Assembly: GCF_003626735.1 (NCBI RefSeq)
Contig: NZ_RBHX01000001.1
Span: forward strand, 2,046,001 to 2,110,000
Direction: 5' to 3'
Source: Microbacterium sp. CGR2
GTDB taxonomy: Bacteria > Actinomycetota > Actinomycetes > Actinomycetales > Microbacteriaceae
DNA: 64,000 nucleotides
The notes under the pieces were generated by a model. The model had not been told where the DNA came from and ran no database searches. It saw nothing but the letters and a program-made list of their open reading frames with translations. Below are positions 9,477 through 21,909 of this stretch, in pieces. Within the stretch, counting starts at the first letter, position 1. Each line of letters begins with the position of its first letter. A program made the position numbers and the translations under genes.

Positions 9477-11084
9477 ATGGCCGGCCCCCGCCACGACCCC
9501 TCGCTCTACCGCGACCGCGACACCGTGCCGATCCGGCGCGCGCTCGTCTCGGTGAGCGACAAGACCGATCTGCTGTTGCTGGCCGGTGCTCTGGCCGGCG
9601 CGGGAGTGGAGATCGTGTCGACGGGGTCGACCGCCGCGACGATCCGCGATGCGGGTTTCGAGGTGACCGATGTCGCCGCCGTCACCGGTGTCGCCGAGAT
9701 GCTCGACGGTCGTGTGAAGACGCTGCACCCGAAGGTGCACGGCGGTCTGCTGGCCGACCTGCGCCTGGCCGACCATGAGCGCCAACTGGCCGAACTCGAC
9801 ATCGCCCCGTTCGAGCTCGTCGTCGTCAACCTGTATCCGTTCGTCGAGACGGTCGCCTCCGGTGCGCTCGGCGATGACGTGGTCGAGCAGATCGACATCG
9901 GCGGTCCCGCGATGGTGCGCGCAGCGGCCAAGAATCATGCGAACGTCGCCATCGTCGTCTCCCCGCAGTCCTACCCGGCCGTGATCACGTCGATCGAGAG
10001 CGGAGGCACGTCCCTGTCGCAGCGTCGTGAGCTCGCGGCTCGGGCATTCGCCCACACCGCGGCCTACGACACGGCGGTCGCGCAGTGGTTCGCCGAAGGC
10101 ACCCTCACCGAGCCCGGCGACCTGCCCGCCCACCTCACCATCCAGGCCGAGCGCCTCGCCACCCTGCGGTACGGCGAGAACTCGCACCAGCGTGGCGCGA
10201 TCTACACTCGCGCCGGTGGTCACGGCATCGCTCAGGCCACACAGCTGCAGGGCAAGGAGATGTCGTACAACAACTACGTCGACGCGGATGCCGCGCTGCG
10301 CGCCGCCTACGACATGGTGCTGCCCGCGGTGGCGATCATCAAGCACGCCAACCCGTGCGGGATCGCGACGACGGCGCCCAATGCGCTCGACCCGATCGCC
10401 AGCGCCCACCTGCGCGCACACGAGTGCGACCCGGTGTCGGCCTACGGCGGGGTGATCGCGGCCAACGGGACCGTGACGCTGAAGATGGCCGAGAACCTGA
10501 AGGACATCTTCACCGAGGTCATCGTCGCGCCGTCGTTCGAGCCCGCCGCGCTGGAAGTCTTCAAAGCCAAGAAGAACCTGCGTCTGCTGCAGCTCCCCGA
10601 GGACTGGCAGCAGGAGCGCATGGACGTGCGCCTCGTATCCGGTGGCCTGCTGCTGCAGGACGCCGACCGCTTCCCGGATGACATCGTGTCCGTCGCGAAG
10701 AACTGGGAGCTCGTCTCGGGCGAGCGGCCGTCGGACGAGGAGATGACGAACCTCATCTTCGCGTGGAAGGCCTGCCGTGCAGTCAAGTCGAACGCGATCG
10801 TGCTCGCCAAGGGCAACGCCACGGTCGGCGTCGGCATGGGGCAGGTCAACCGGGTGGACTCCTGCCGTCTCGCCGTCGAGCGCGCCGGCGAGCGTGCGGC
10901 CGGGTCGGTCGCGGCATCCGACGCCTTCTTCCCGTTCGCCGACGGCGCGCAGGTGCTCATCGACGCCGGTGTCACGGCGATCGTCCAGCCGGGTGGTTCC
11001 GTACGTGACGAAGAAGTGGTGGATGCTGCGCGCAAAGCCGGCGTCACTATGTTCTTCACGGGGGAGCGGCACTTCTTCCACTGA
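9477..11084 (+). CDS. purH: Bifunctional AICAR formyltransferase / IMP cyclohydrolase
   Basis: 535-aa enzyme for the last two steps of IMP synthesis. The N-terminal MGS-like cyclohydrolase domain (~20-165) shows [16 protein letters not shown] and [13 protein letters not shown]. The C-terminal transformylase domain has the catalytic KHANPCG motif and ends near GERHFFH. The start was set at the ATG after GAAGGAG, since longer versions run back into purN. Substrate is AICAR (ZMP), the ligand class of the riboswitch in front of glyA-folD. Confidence 0.96.
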   Translation: MAGPRHDPSLYRDRDTVPIRRALVSVSDKTDLLLLAGALAGAGVEIVSTGSTAATIRDAGFEVTDVAAVTGVAEMLDGRVKTLHPKVHGGLLADLRLADHERQLAELDIAPFELVVVNLYPFVETVASGALGDDVVEQIDIGGPAMVRAAAKNHANVAIVVSPQSYPAVITSIESGGTSLSQRRELAARAFAHTAAYDTAVAQWFAEGTLTEPGDLPAHLTIQAERLATLRYGENSHQRGAIYTRAGGHGIAQATQLQGKEMSYNNYVDADAALRAAYDMVLPAVAIIKHANPCGIATTAPNALDPIASAHLRAHECDPVSAYGGVIAANGTVTLKMAENLKDIFTEVIVAPSFEPAALEVFKAKKNLRLLQLPEDWQQERMDVRLVSGGLLLQDADRFPDDIVSVAKNWELVSGERPSDEEMTNLIFAWKACRAVKSNAIVLAKGNATVGVGMGQVNRVDSCRLAVERAGERAAGSVAASDAFFPFADGAQVLIDAGVTAIVQPGGSVRDEEVVDAARKAGVTMFFTGERHFFH

Positions 11085-11167
11085 GGTCGCGGTGGGTGCA
11101 TTTTCGGGCTCACCGCCGTGTCCGATTTCCGCCAGTGAGTGTCGGGCGTGCGTGGCAGAGTGGAGCC

Positions 11168-12736
11168 ATGAGCTTCCCCGTGACCGACTTCGACGAGCGC
11201 TATCGCGCGATCAGCGCTCGTGACACCCGTTTCGACGGACAGTTCGTCACGGCGGTCAGCTCCACTCGGATCTATTGCCGCCCGAGCTGCCCCGCCCGCA
11301 CGCCGAAGCCGCAGAACGTCACTTTCTACCCGACGAGCGCTGCCGCTCACGAGGCGGGCTACCGGGCCTGCAAGCGCTGCCTCCCCGAAGCCGCACCCGG
11401 TTCACCCGCGTGGGACGTGCGCGGCGACACCGCGGCCCGCGCCATGCGTCTCATCGCCGACGGCGTCATCGAGCGCGAGGGGGTCCCAGGGCTCGCCGCG
11501 CGCCTCGGCTACTCGTCGCGCCACCTCACACGGCTGATGAGTTCCGAGCTCGGCGCCGGTCCCCTCGCGCTCGCCAGGGCGCATCGCGCGCATACGGCCC
11601 GGATGCTGTTGGTCGGCACGGACATGTCGGTCTCCGACGTCGCCTTCTCCGCAGGGTTCGCCAGCATCCGTCAGCACAACGACACTATCCGCGAAGTGTT
11701 CGGCCTCACGCCCAGTGAGTTGCGCGCGCGCCGTCGCGGAGCCACCGACGACGTCGCGGTCGCGCCGGGGGCCATCGACCTCGTGCTGCCCTATCGCGGG
11801 CCCCTGGACGCCTCCGGGATCTTCGCCTGGATGTCTGCGCGCGCGCTTCCGGGAGTCGAAGTGGCCACGTCCAGCTCCTTCTCCCGCTATCTGCGCATGG
11901 CCGGCGGTCCGGCCTGGTTCCAAGTCAGCGAGCACGCCGACGGCCGGTTGCATCTGCGGACCCGCGTCGCGCAACTCGGCGATCTTGCTCCGCTGGTCTC
12001 GACCGTCCGCCGCATCTTCGACCTCGATGCCGACCCGCGCGCCATCGACGATGCGCTGTCCGCCCACCCGGAGCTGGTGCCCCTCGTCGCCCGCACGCCC
12101 GGCATCCGCGTGCCCGGCACGGCCGACCCGCACGAGATGCTGATCCGCGCGATGGTCGGCCAGCAGATCACGGTCGTCGCGGCCCGCACGGCACTGAGCG
12201 CCCTCGCTGAAGCGCTGGGGGAGCGACCCTTCGGCAGCGCCTCGACCTCCCCAGTGTCCGGCGAGACCGACGGTCTGGCCGACGAACGCTCGGATCCGGA
12301 GCCGGACCCGCTGCTCTTCCCGACGATGCAGGCGATCGCCGACCACGGCGCAGATGTGCTGCGCGGCCCCGCTGCGCGCATCCGTGCCATCACCGGTGCT
12401 GCCGCCGCACTCGCCGACGGCTCTCTGCGCCTGACCATCGGCGACGACGGCGTCGAACAGCGTGCGGCACTGCTGGCGATGCCGGGTATCGGCCCGTGGA
12501 CCGCGGACTACGTGCGGATGCGGGTGCTCGGCGATCCCGACATCCTGCTGCCCGGCGATGTCGCGCTGCGCGCCGGAGCGGTGGCATCCGGGCTCCCCGG
12601 CGAACCGAAGCCGCTCGTCGCCTGGGCGGAACGAACAGCCCCGTGGCGCAGCTACCTGAGCGCCCACCTCTGGCGCGCGGCACCGGTTCGGCCCGCGCGC
12701 ACACCCCGCATCGTCATCCCGAAGGAGACATCATGA
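11168..12736 (+). CDS. Ada-type regulator fused to AlkA 3-methyladenine DNA glycosylase
   Basis: 522-aa multidomain alkylation-response protein. Residues 1-75 form the Ada metal-binding domain with Cys37, Cys41, Cys68 and Cys71, aligned with the four zinc cysteines of E. coli Ada (Cys38 takes methyl from phosphotriesters). Residues ~85-195 are an AraC-type HTH ([27 protein letters not shown]). Residues ~205-520 are the AlkA N-domain and HhH-GPD glycosylase with [18 protein letters not shown] and catalytic Asp in LLPGDVALR. The start ATG lies upstream of the Ada domain; earlier starts add no homology. The stop overlaps ogt (ATGA). It probably senses methylated DNA and activates its own operon. 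Confidence 0.95.
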   Translation: MSFPVTDFDERYRAISARDTRFDGQFVTAVSSTRIYCRPSCPARTPKPQNVTFYPTSAAAHEAGYRACKRCLPEAAPGSPAWDVRGDTAARAMRLIADGVIEREGVPGLAARLGYSSRHLTRLMSSELGAGPLALARAHRAHTARMLLVGTDMSVSDVAFSAGFASIRQHNDTIREVFGLTPSELRARRRGATDDVAVAPGAIDLVLPYRGPLDASGIFAWMSARALPGVEVATSSSFSRYLRMAGGPAWFQVSEHADGRLHLRTRVAQLGDLAPLVSTVRRIFDLDADPRAIDDALSAHPELVPLVARTPGIRVPGTADPHEMLIRAMVGQQITVVAARTALSALAEALGERPFGSASTSPVSGETDGLADERSDPEPDPLLFPTMQAIADHGADVLRGPAARIRAITGAAAALADGSLRLTIGDDGVEQRAALLAMPGIGPWTADYVRMRVLGDPDILLPGDVALRAGAVASGLPGEPKPLVAWAERTAPWRSYLSAHLWRAAPVRPARTPRIVIPKETS

Positions 12737-13227
12737 CCGCCATCATCCAGACCATCGACACCGCCGACGGGGCCTTCACGATCCTCGCCGACGACAGTCA
12801 GCGCGTGCTGTCCTCCGGCTGGACCGCCGATCCCGCGGCCATCATCGCCCGGTTGCCGATCGGCGCACGACCGGAAGCCGTGCGAGAGGGCGAGACGGAT
12901 GCCGCAGCCGCCGCTCTCGCCTACTACGCCGGGGACATCACCGCGATCGACGCGGTCGCCGTGAAGCAGACCGGCACGGCGCTGCAACTCGTCGGATGGT
13001 CGGCGCTGCGATCGATCGAACCCGGGGAGCCGCTGACCTACACGAGCTTCGCCACGCGCCTCGGTAATCCGCGTGCGGTGCGCGCCGCGGCATCGGTCTG
13101 CGCCCGGAACGCGCCGGCTCTGTTCGTGCCGTGCCACCGGGTGCTGCGCACGGACGGGACGCTCGGCGGCTTCGCTTGGGGGCTGGGCATCAAGGCGAGC
13201 CTGTTGGCGCGGGAGTCGGCCGCGTAG
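12733..13227 (+). CDS. ogt: Methylated-DNA-[protein]-cysteine S-methyltransferase
   Basis: 164-aa suicide repair enzyme that takes O6-methyl from guanine. The active-site motif VPCHRVL holds the acceptor cysteine near residue 134; a helix-turn-helix with [20 protein letters not shown] precedes it. The start codon overlaps the stop of the Ada-AlkA gene and has GAAGGAGA eight bases ahead. Together the two genes form a complete adaptive-response operon: phosphotriester sensing, base excision of 3-methyladenine and direct reversal of O6-methylguanine. Confidence 0.95.
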   Translation: MTAIIQTIDTADGAFTILADDSQRVLSSGWTADPAAIIARLPIGARPEAVREGETDAAAAALAYYAGDITAIDAVAVKQTGTALQLVGWSALRSIEPGEPLTYTSFATRLGNPRAVRAAASVCARNAPALFVPCHRVLRTDGTLGGFAWGLGIKASLLARESAA

Positions 13228-13292
13228 CGAGTGCGCGGGATCCATGGCGCGGGCGCGGGAGGCGGTCGAGCCACGCGAATCGGGAATGCATC

Positions 13293-13322
13293 TTGTGTCC
13301 AGCCTGTTCACAGGAATATGCT
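13293..13322 (+). promoter_or_regulatory. Predicted sigma-70-type promoter of leader ORF and ABC exporter
   Basis: TTGTGT (13293-13298), 18-bp spacer, TATGCT (13317-13322). Transcription would start near 13329 and give a leader of more than 200 nt before the exporter gene, containing the short ORF at 13374 and a hairpin at 13472. It lies in the 315-bp gap between ogt and the exporter; nothing else recognisable is in that gap. Confidence 0.5.
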
Positions 13323-13373
13323 GATGGGCTGTCGCGCCGACCGGGCGACGTCGCCGAGCCTGAGGAGGACATC

Positions 13374-13439
13374 ATGACCATCATCGCCACCGCGCGGGTC
13401 GCAGCTCTCGGCTCGACCCCGGCGCTGCCGCTCGCTTAG
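13374..13439 (+). CDS. Possible 21-aa leader peptide upstream of ABC exporter
   Basis: A short frame, [20 protein letters not shown] followed by Ala and stop, has a very strong ribosome site (GAGGAGG, 4 nt before the triplet ahead of ATG). It sits about 45 nt after a predicted promoter and 103 bp before the exporter gene, whose own ribosome site is weak. A hairpin follows at 13472-13487. This layout is what ribosome-mediated attenuation of drug-exporter genes looks like: a stalled ribosome on the leader would alter RNA folding downstream. No homologue is recognised and coding has not been shown. Confidence 0.45.
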   Translation: MTIIATARVAALGSTPALPLA

Positions 13440-13471
13440 AGCCCTTCGCACCCTTTTCTTCTTCGGATGTC

Positions 13472-13487
13472 GGACTCTGCGGAGTCC
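13472..13487 (+). promoter_or_regulatory. Hairpin in exporter leader RNA
   Basis: GGACTC (13472-13477) and GAGTCC (13482-13487) pair over the loop TGCG. It lies between the leader-ORF stop and the exporter start. There is no T-tract after it, so it more likely affects RNA structure than terminates on its own. Confidence 0.35.
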
Positions 13488-13542
13488 CGCTCTCGCGTCC
13501 GCCCCTCGAAACCGAATCCCATACGAAACTCGTCTGAGAGAC

Positions 13543-15480
13543 ATGTCCTCCTCGCCCTCTGCGCAGAACCCTTCCCCCTCCTCCTCTCTCTCCACACCGG
13601 CAGCGCTGTGGCGCCTCAAGCCCTTCGTCAAGCCGGTCATCTGGCGTCTCGCCGGCGGTGCCGCGAGCGCGCTCATCGCTGCGATCATCGCGCTGATGAT
13701 CCCGATCGTCCTCGAGCAGATCATCGCGGGACCCGTGCAATCCGGCGAAGTCAGCGCCATCGCGTGGGGTGCGGCTGTCGTCTTCGCTCTCGCGCTCGGC
13801 GAGGCCGTCATGGTCTGGCTTCGACGCCAGTTCGTCCTGAACCCGGCCACCGAGGTCGAGTACCAGATGCGGACGACGCTCTACTCGCGTCTGCAGACTC
13901 TGCCCGTCTCGTTCCATGACCGTTGGCAGTCAGGTCAGCTCCTGAGCCGCATGATGCAGGACATCGGTCTCATCCGCCGGTGGCTCGCGTTCGGGCTCGT
14001 GCTCCTGGTCGTGAACCTGCTCACCATCGCGATCGGCTCGGTGCTGCTCTTCGGCTGGCACTGGCTCCTCGGGACGATCTTCCTCGTCACCGCGATTCCG
14101 CTGTGGATCCGGGGGTATCTGTTCGAGAAGCGCTACGGCGCGCTCACACGCCGCAGCCAGGACCAGGCCGGCGACCTCGCCACCAGCGTCGAGGAGAGCG
14201 TGCACGGCATCCGCGTGCTCAAGGCCTTCGGGCGTGGCAAGCATGCGCTCAGCCGGTTCAGCCGCCAGGCGGAGACCCTCCGCGAGACGGAGATGAGCAA
14301 GGCGGGCGCGATCGCGTCGATCTGGTTCTGGCTCGACCTGATGCCGCAGATCGCCTTCGGCCTGAGTCTCATGTCGGGAATCTGGCTGATCTCGCAAGGG
14401 GCGATCGAGCTGTCGCAGCTGTTCGCCTTCTTCGCGATGGCCACCGTGCTGCGCTGGCCGATCGAGTCCATCGGCTTCCTGTTCTCGTTCATGCTCGACG
14501 CGCGGACGGCGACGGACCGTGTGTTCGACATCTTCTCCGAGGTCAACACGATCACCGACCTCGAGAATCCCGTGCACATCGAGAACCCGCGTGGCGAGCT
14601 CGTGTTCGAGGGCGCCCACTTCCGGTATCAGGATGCCGGCGCCCACGAACGTGATCTCCTCGACGGGATCGACCTCGTGCTGCGGCCAGGGGAGACGATG
14701 GCGCTGGTCGGACTGACCGGAAGCGGTAAGACGACGCTCACCACGCTGCCGGCGCGACTCTACGACGTCACCGGCGGTCGCGTCACCCTCGACGGGGTCG
14801 ACGTGCGCGACCTCTCGCTGTCGGAGCTGCGCCAGCACGTGGCCATGGCATTCGAGGATGCGACGCTCTTCTCGGCATCCGTCCGTGAGAACGTTCTTCT
14901 CGGACGTGCGGAGCTGGACATCTTCAGCGACGAAGCCGAGCGCGTGCTGCGTGAGGCCCTCGACGTCGCGCAGGCGGCGTTCGTCGACGCGCTCCCCGAG
15001 GGTGTGGAGACCATCATCGGCGAGGAGGGGCTCAGCCTCTCCGGCGGGCAGCGTCAGCGACTCGCCCTCGCCCGAGCGGTGGCCGCGAACCCGAGGGTGC
15101 TCGTTCTCGACGACCCGTTGTCGGCGCTCGACGTCGATACCGAGGCTCTCGTGGAGGAGGCGTTGCGTCACGTGCTCGCTGACACGACAGCGATGATCGT
15201 CGCCCATCGGCCGTCGACGGTCGCGCTCGCCGACCGCGTCGCGCTGCTCGAAGCAGGGCGCATCACCGCGGTCGGGACGCACAGTGAACTGCTGCGCACG
15301 AGCCGCCATTACCGTCACGTCATCTCCAGCCTGGAGGCCGAGGAGGCCGCGCGGACCGGCGCGATCCCCATCATCTACGAGGAGCCGGAGGACATCGACG
15401 ACTCCGACGACTCCGACGACTCCGAGTCCTCCGATGTCGACGACGTCAACGAAGGTCAGAAGAGGGAGGTGCAGGCATGA
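13543..15480 (+). CDS. ABC exporter half-transporter, degenerate-site subunit
   Basis: 645-aa type IV ABC exporter half: Ser/Pro-rich N-terminus, six-helix membrane domain (~25-320) and nucleotide-binding domain with Walker A LTGSGKTT and canonical signature [14 protein letters not shown]. Walker B reads [12 protein letters not shown], with Asp where the catalytic Glu normally sits. This substitution marks the inactive-site partner of heterodimeric exporters such as TM287/288 and LmrCD. The C-terminus is a strongly acidic Asp/Ser run (~620-635). The next gene overlaps by ATGA and is the canonical-Walker-B partner. Likely role is multidrug or lipid export; substrate unknown. The ribosome site before ATG 13543 is weak. 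Confidence 0.93.
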   Translation: MSSSPSAQNPSPSSSLSTPAALWRLKPFVKPVIWRLAGGAASALIAAIIALMIPIVLEQIIAGPVQSGEVSAIAWGAAVVFALALGEAVMVWLRRQFVLNPATEVEYQMRTTLYSRLQTLPVSFHDRWQSGQLLSRMMQDIGLIRRWLAFGLVLLVVNLLTIAIGSVLLFGWHWLLGTIFLVTAIPLWIRGYLFEKRYGALTRRSQDQAGDLATSVEESVHGIRVLKAFGRGKHALSRFSRQAETLRETEMSKAGAIASIWFWLDLMPQIAFGLSLMSGIWLISQGAIELSQLFAFFAMATVLRWPIESIGFLFSFMLDARTATDRVFDIFSEVNTITDLENPVHIENPRGELVFEGAHFRYQDAGAHERDLLDGIDLVLRPGETMALVGLTGSGKTTLTTLPARLYDVTGGRVTLDGVDVRDLSLSELRQHVAMAFEDATLFSASVRENVLLGRAELDIFSDEAERVLREALDVAQAAFVDALPEGVETIIGEEGLSLSGGQRQRLALARAVAANPRVLVLDDPLSALDVDTEALVEEALRHVLADTTAMIVAHRPSTVALADRVALLEAGRITAVGTHSELLRTSRHYRHVISSLEAEEAARTGAIPIIYEEPEDIDDSDDSDDSESSDVDDVNEGQKREVQA

Positions 15481-17291
15481 GCTCCGCGATCACCGGTACC
15501 CAGGACGAGGACCGCTCGAGCTACACCCGCGAGGAGAGCAAGGCGATTCGTCGGCGCTCGTTGCGGCTGCTCGGTTCGCTCGTCCGACCGCTGAAGGCAC
15601 AGGTGGTGCTCGCGGCCGTCGTGCTCGTCGTGTCGACCGCTCTCACGGTGGTGGGGCCGATCCTGATCAGCATCGGGCTGGATCGCGCGCTGCCGGCGGT
15701 GATCGACAACGCCGACTGGATGCCGACGCTCGTGATCGGCTTCCTGTACCTCTTCACGGGCGCCGCCGCCGCCGCGCTCATCGCGTGGTACGTGATGATC
15801 GCGGCCCGCATCACTCAGGCGGTGCTGCTGGATCTGCGCAAGCGAATCTTCCTGCACACTCAGCGATTGAGCTTGGAGTTCCACGAGTCCTACACATCTG
15901 GTCGCATCATCTCGCGGCAGACCAGCGACCTCGATTCGATTCGGGAGCTGCTCGACGGAGGTCTGAACAACCTCGTGTCCGGCGTGCTGTTCGGCGCGTT
16001 CACCTTCATCGCGCTGGTGGTCTGGGACTGGCAGTCCGGCGTGATCCTGGCGCTGGCCGGCATCCCGCTCCTGATGCTGATGCGCTGGTTCTACTCGCGC
16101 TCACAGCTGGTCTACCGTGAGTCGCGGGTCATCAGCGCCAAGGTCATCGTGCAGTTCGTCGAGACGATGACCGGCATCCGCGCCGTCAAGGCATTCCGCA
16201 AGGAACCGCGCAACGACGTGACGTTCCGGGACGTCGCCGGCGACTACCGTGACGTGAACCGCCGCTCGATGATGCTCTTCGGGACATTCGAGCCCGGTCT
16301 GATGGGCGTCGCGGCGCTCACCCTCGGCGTGGTGGTCCTGTGGGGTGGCGTCCGGGTGTCGACCGGTGCGCTCACCGTGGGCGTGCTGCTGTCGGCGGTG
16401 CTGTACGTGCGGAACTTCTTCGCACCGATGCAGGAGATCGCGATGTTCCTCAACTCGTACCAGTCCGCCACGGCTGCGTTGGAGAAGGTCTCCGGCGTGC
16501 TCGAAGAGGTGCCGACCGTTCCGGACCCCGAGAAGCCCATCGACCTGTGGGAGTCGCGCGGACACGTGAAGTTCGACGAGGTGACCTTCGGTTACAACGG
16601 CGAGAAGACGATCCTCCCGAACTTCTCTCTCGACATCCCCGCCGGGCAGACGATCGCCCTCGTGGGCACGACCGGCGCCGGAAAGTCGACGCTGGCGAAG
16701 CTCATCTCGCGCTTCTACGACCCGTCGGTGGGGCAGGTGACTCTCGACGGTGTGGATCTGCGTTCGCTGCATCCGAAGGATCTGCGTCGCGCCATCGTGA
16801 TGGTCACGCAGGAGGCCTATCTGTTCAGCGGGACCGTGGCCGACAACATCGCCCTCGGCAAGCCGGATGCCACGCTCGACGAGATCCGCACGGCAGCGCG
16901 TGCGGTCGGCGCCGATGAGTTCATCTCGTCTCTGCCGGACGGCTACAACACCGACGTCAACAAGCGTGGCGGCCGGGTCTCGGCGGGGCAGCGTCAACTG
17001 ATCTCGTTCGCCCGGGCGTTCCTCGCCGACCCCGCGGTGCTGATCCTCGACGAAGCGACGGCGTCGCTGGACATCCCGTCGGAGCGGTTGATCCAGGACG
17101 CGCTGCAGACACTGCTCGCGGACCGCACCGCGATCATCATCGCCCACCGTCTTTCGACGGTCGCGATCGCCGACCGGGTGCTGGTGATGGAACATGGCCG
17201 GATCATCGAGGACGACACCCCTGCCGCGCTCATCGGCGGCAGCGGCAAGTTCGCCCAGTTGCACGCGGCCTGGCAGGAGACTCTGGTCTAG
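15477..17291 (+). CDS. ABC exporter half-transporter, catalytic subunit
   Basis: 604-aa partner of the preceding gene. Six membrane helices (~35-330) are followed by a nucleotide-binding domain with Walker A TTGAGKST and Walker [14 protein letters not shown] carrying the catalytic Glu. Its signature is VSAGQRQ rather than LSGGQ. In heterodimers the deviant signature of one subunit pairs with the Asp-bearing Walker B of the other to make the degenerate site, and this pair fits exactly. ATGA overlap gives equal translation. A hairpin follows at 17319-17360. Confidence 0.93.
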   Translation: MSSAITGTQDEDRSSYTREESKAIRRRSLRLLGSLVRPLKAQVVLAAVVLVVSTALTVVGPILISIGLDRALPAVIDNADWMPTLVIGFLYLFTGAAAAALIAWYVMIAARITQAVLLDLRKRIFLHTQRLSLEFHESYTSGRIISRQTSDLDSIRELLDGGLNNLVSGVLFGAFTFIALVVWDWQSGVILALAGIPLLMLMRWFYSRSQLVYRESRVISAKVIVQFVETMTGIRAVKAFRKEPRNDVTFRDVAGDYRDVNRRSMMLFGTFEPGLMGVAALTLGVVVLWGGVRVSTGALTVGVLLSAVLYVRNFFAPMQEIAMFLNSYQSATAALEKVSGVLEEVPTVPDPEKPIDLWESRGHVKFDEVTFGYNGEKTILPNFSLDIPAGQTIALVGTTGAGKSTLAKLISRFYDPSVGQVTLDGVDLRSLHPKDLRRAIVMVTQEAYLFSGTVADNIALGKPDATLDEIRTAARAVGADEFISSLPDGYNTDVNKRGGRVSAGQRQLISFARAFLADPAVLILDEATASLDIPSERLIQDALQTLLADRTAIIIAHRLSTVAIADRVLVMEHGRIIEDDTPAALIGGSGKFAQLHAAWQETLV

Positions 17292-17318
17292 CTGCGACCG
17301 CCGAATTCTGCGATCACA

Positions 17319-17360
17319 ACTTCTGCGGCCGCTTCCGACGTGTGAATCGGCCGCAGAAGT
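17319..17360 (+). terminator. Perfect 13-bp inverted repeat after the exporter operon
   Basis: ACTTCTGCGGCCG (17319-17331) and CGGCCGCAGAAGT (17348-17360) pair without mismatch around a 16-nt loop. It lies 27 bp after the exporter stop and 46 bp before the next gene. There is no T-tract, so termination is plausible but unproven; it may instead belong to an intergenic palindrome family. Confidence 0.5.
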
Positions 17361-17406
17361 GCATGCCTCGGAACACGCGCGGGGGCAGCGTCGGTAACAT
17401 CGGAAC

Positions 17407-18222
17407 ATGGACCCCTCGCTGCTCGTGGAGTGGTGGTGGATTGCGCCTTCTGCGATCGCCATGGGGACAGTGGGGGTGATCGGGATGAACCGACGGAGCA
17501 CGGCCGGCGGCAGACGCCTCGCCTACGATGCCGCCCGGCACGACCTCTCAGTCGCGCGCCAGGCCGCGATCGAGAAGCGCACGGCGCTCCGAATCGCACG
17601 CGCCGACCTCGCGCGGGTCTCGGCGGAGCGCGCCGCTCACCGCGCGACGGCGGAGCAGGTGGCGGGTGCGCGGCGGATGCTGCGCGACAGGGAACGTGAC
17701 GCCCGCGCAGCCACCGCCGAGGTCCGCGCCCGCCAGATCCGGCTGAACGCCGCGCGTGCGGCCATCCCCTCGGCATCCGCTCCTCGCCCGCTCGACCGAT
17801 TGCACGCCGAGCATGACGCGATCATCGCTCGGTGGATGCGGTACGAGACCGATACGGCTCTGCAGATCACTTATCCGGCGATGACCGACGTCAGACAACC
17901 GGCGACGGCGGCGTATCTGCGCGCGGCAGGCCACGCGGTCGATACGCGTCGAGCCGCCGACGGCAGGATCACGGCCGCGGAGTTCGCCGCCTACCGCGAT
18001 GCCGTGGCCGAACTCGAGCGGGCCTTCGAAGCTGCCGAGCATGCGGCGAAGGTGCAGGCGGGCGAAGTGCCGCCGTCCGCTGCCGCCTGGCAGGAGACAG
18101 CGCAGGACATGCTCACGCGCTCCGCCGAGGCCATCGACCGTGCGGCCGGAGCCGCCGCATCCGCCCTGTCCGCGTGGAGCAATCGCAAACGCCCCGGGAA
18201 GCCGGGCGACCCCGACCGCTGA
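17407..18222 (+). CDS. Membrane-anchored coiled-coil protein of unknown function
   Basis: 271 aa, no family recognised. Residues ~5-27 (LLVEWWWIAPSAIAMGTVGVIG) form a single membrane anchor at the N-terminus. Residues ~40-120 and ~195-260 are Ala/Arg/Glu-rich with heptad-like spacing and should be long coiled coils. A middle segment with RWMRYETDTALQITYPAMTD looks more globular and is probably the conserved core. The C-terminus is basic and proline-rich. It stands alone between the exporter operon and the convergent GH1 gene. The architecture suggests a structural or envelope-organising role, but nothing confirms it. Confidence 0.75.
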   Translation: MDPSLLVEWWWIAPSAIAMGTVGVIGMNRRSTAGGRRLAYDAARHDLSVARQAAIEKRTALRIARADLARVSAERAAHRATAEQVAGARRMLRDRERDARAATAEVRARQIRLNAARAAIPSASAPRPLDRLHAEHDAIIARWMRYETDTALQITYPAMTDVRQPATAAYLRAAGHAVDTRRAADGRITAAEFAAYRDAVAELERAFEAAEHAAKVQAGEVPPSAAAWQETAQDMLTRSAEAIDRAAGAAASALSAWSNRKRPGKPGDPDR

Positions 18223-18238
18223 TCGCCCGGCTCCGTCG

Positions 18239-19674
<1,436 letters not shown>

Positions 19675-19678
<4 letters not shown>

Positions 19679-21909
19679 CCGGTGATCTCCTCGAGGTCGA
19701 CGGTGTAGGTCTCTGCGCGACCGTCCGGGTTGGTCACGGTCACCGAACGGGTGCCCGTGCCGCCCGCGAAGACACGCAGCTGCAGTTCGTCATGGTAGTC
19801 GTACTCGGGTCCGTCGACGCGGGCACCCCACGGCAGCGCGGTGCCGGGGTGCACGTACAACGGCAGCGAGTCGAACCCGTGTGTCTCGCTGCGCCACGAG
19901 CCGCCGGTCACCGTCTCACCGGTGAGCAAGGACGTCCACTGGCCGGACGGCAGGTAGAAGTCCACCGTCCCGTCGGCGGAGAACACCGGAGCCACGAGCA
20001 GATCGGAACCGAGCATGTACTGCCGGTCGAGGTAGGCCGTGGCAGGATCCTCGGGGAACTCCAGCACCATCGGACGCATCAGCGGTACGCCCGTCTCGGC
20101 CGCATCGAGACCCTGCTGGTAGAGGTACGGCATCAGCCGCATCTTCAGGTGCGTGAAGCGGCGCGTCACGTCGACGGCCTCCTCGTCGAACGCCCACGGC
20201 ACCCGGTATGAGCTCGAGCCGTGGAAGCGCGAGTGCGAGCCCAGCAGACCGAACGCCGTCCAGCGCTTGTAGACCGCGGCATCCGGGGTTCCCTCGAAGC
20301 CGCCGATGTCGTGGCTCCAGAACGCGAAGCCGGTCAGGGCGAGCGAGAGCCCGCCGCGCAGGGTCTCCGCCATCGACGTGAACGTCGACGTCGAGTCCCC
20401 GCCCCAGTGCACCGGCATGCTCTGCCCGCCTGCCGTGGCCGACCGGGCGAAGAGCACTGCTTCCCCCTCGCCACGGGTGTCGGTGAGCACGTCGAACACG
20501 GCGCGGTTGTACAGCTCGGTGTAGAGGTTGTGCATGCGCTCGGGGTCGGCCCCGTCGGCCCAGACGACATCGGTCGGGATGCGCTCGCCGAAGTCGGTCT
20601 TGAAGCAGTCCACGCCCTGAGCGATGAGTGCGCGCAGCTTGGCCTGGTACCACGCGGTGGCATCCGCGTTCGTGAAGTCGACCAGGCCCATGCCGGCCTG
20701 CCAGAGGTCCCACTGCCATACCGAACCGTCGGCGCGCCTGACCAGGAAACCCTGGTCGGCGGCCTCGCGGAACAGCGGGGAGCGCTGTGCGATGTACGGG
20801 TTGATCCACACGCACACGCGAAGGTTCTTGTCGTGCAGCCGCCCGAGCATGCCCGCGGGGTCGGGGAAGACCCGGGGATCCCATTCGAAGTCGCACCAGT
20901 TGAACTCGCGCATCCAGAAGCAGTCGAAGTGGAACACCGACACCGGCAGCTCGCGCGCGGCCATCTCGTCGATGAAGGAGTTCACGGTCTGCTCGTCATA
21001 GTCGGTGGTGAAGCTGGTCGACAACCACAGACCGTACGACCACGCCGGCACGACAGGCGGACGCCCGGTGAGCGCGGTATAGCGCCCCAGGACCTCCTTG
21101 GGAGTGGGGCCGGCGATCACGAAGTACTCCAGCACTTCGCCGGAGACCGAGAACTGCACCCGCTCCACCGCCTCGGAGCCGATCTCGTAGGAGACGTGGC
21201 CCGGGTCGTTGACGAGGATGCCGTACCCGCGGTCGGACAGATGGAACGGGACGCTCTTGTATGCCTGCTCGCTCGAGGTGCCGCCGTCGGCGTTCCAGAT
21301 GTCGACGGTCTGGCCGTTCTTCACCAGCGGGCCGAATCGCTCGCCGAGTCCGTAGATGTGCTCGCCCACACCGAGATCGAGTTGCTCGTGGATGAAAGTG
21401 GACGCCGTCGGCGCACCCCCGCCCTGACGGGCGTTGTCGACGATGCCGCGGTCGACCTGCGCGCCGGGAGCGAGCTGCACGTAGCCCTGCGCCTTGTGAC
21501 CGCTTCCCGTGACCCGGCGCCCCTCGACCTCGAAAGCGAGGTCCCAGGGAGATCCGGGGGAGATGCGGGCGAGGAGCGCACCGGCATCGAGGATGCCACC
21601 AGCGTCCGACACCTCGACGGATGCCGCCGCGCGACCTGCGCCGGGCAAGGAGAATCCGCCATGCCAGCGGCCGCCGGAGTGGTGCGCGATGCGGACGCGG
21701 ATGACCCCCTCCGCGGGGGAGGAGAGCGTGGTGGTGAGCACGGGCCGGTTGAGCACATCGCCGCGCTTGGCGATGACCATGGTCGGAGCGGTGATGACGA
21801 TCCCACGACCGTCCGGGGTGTCGTCGGTCTCGGCGATGTCGTACGCCTCCTGGGCGTAGAGCGCCGTGACGCCGGGGCGGAGTTGCCAGAACCCGTCGGT
21901 GAACTTCAT
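19675..21909 (-). CDS. yicI: GH31 alpha-xylosidase, YicI type
   Basis: 744-aa family 31 glycosidase very similar along its length to E. coli YicI, beginning with the same MK-[IF]-x-DG-x-W pattern. The nucleophile Asp is in [15 protein letters not shown] and the acid/base Asp in [22 protein letters not shown] and RVPWAFDEE line the pocket. YicI removes alpha-1,6-xylose from isoprimeverose and xyloglucan fragments. The start ATG shares its first base with the stop of the permease gene (TAATG). Intracellular location and pairing with a beta-glucosidase suggest breakdown of imported xyloglucan-type oligosaccharides. Confidence 0.95.
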
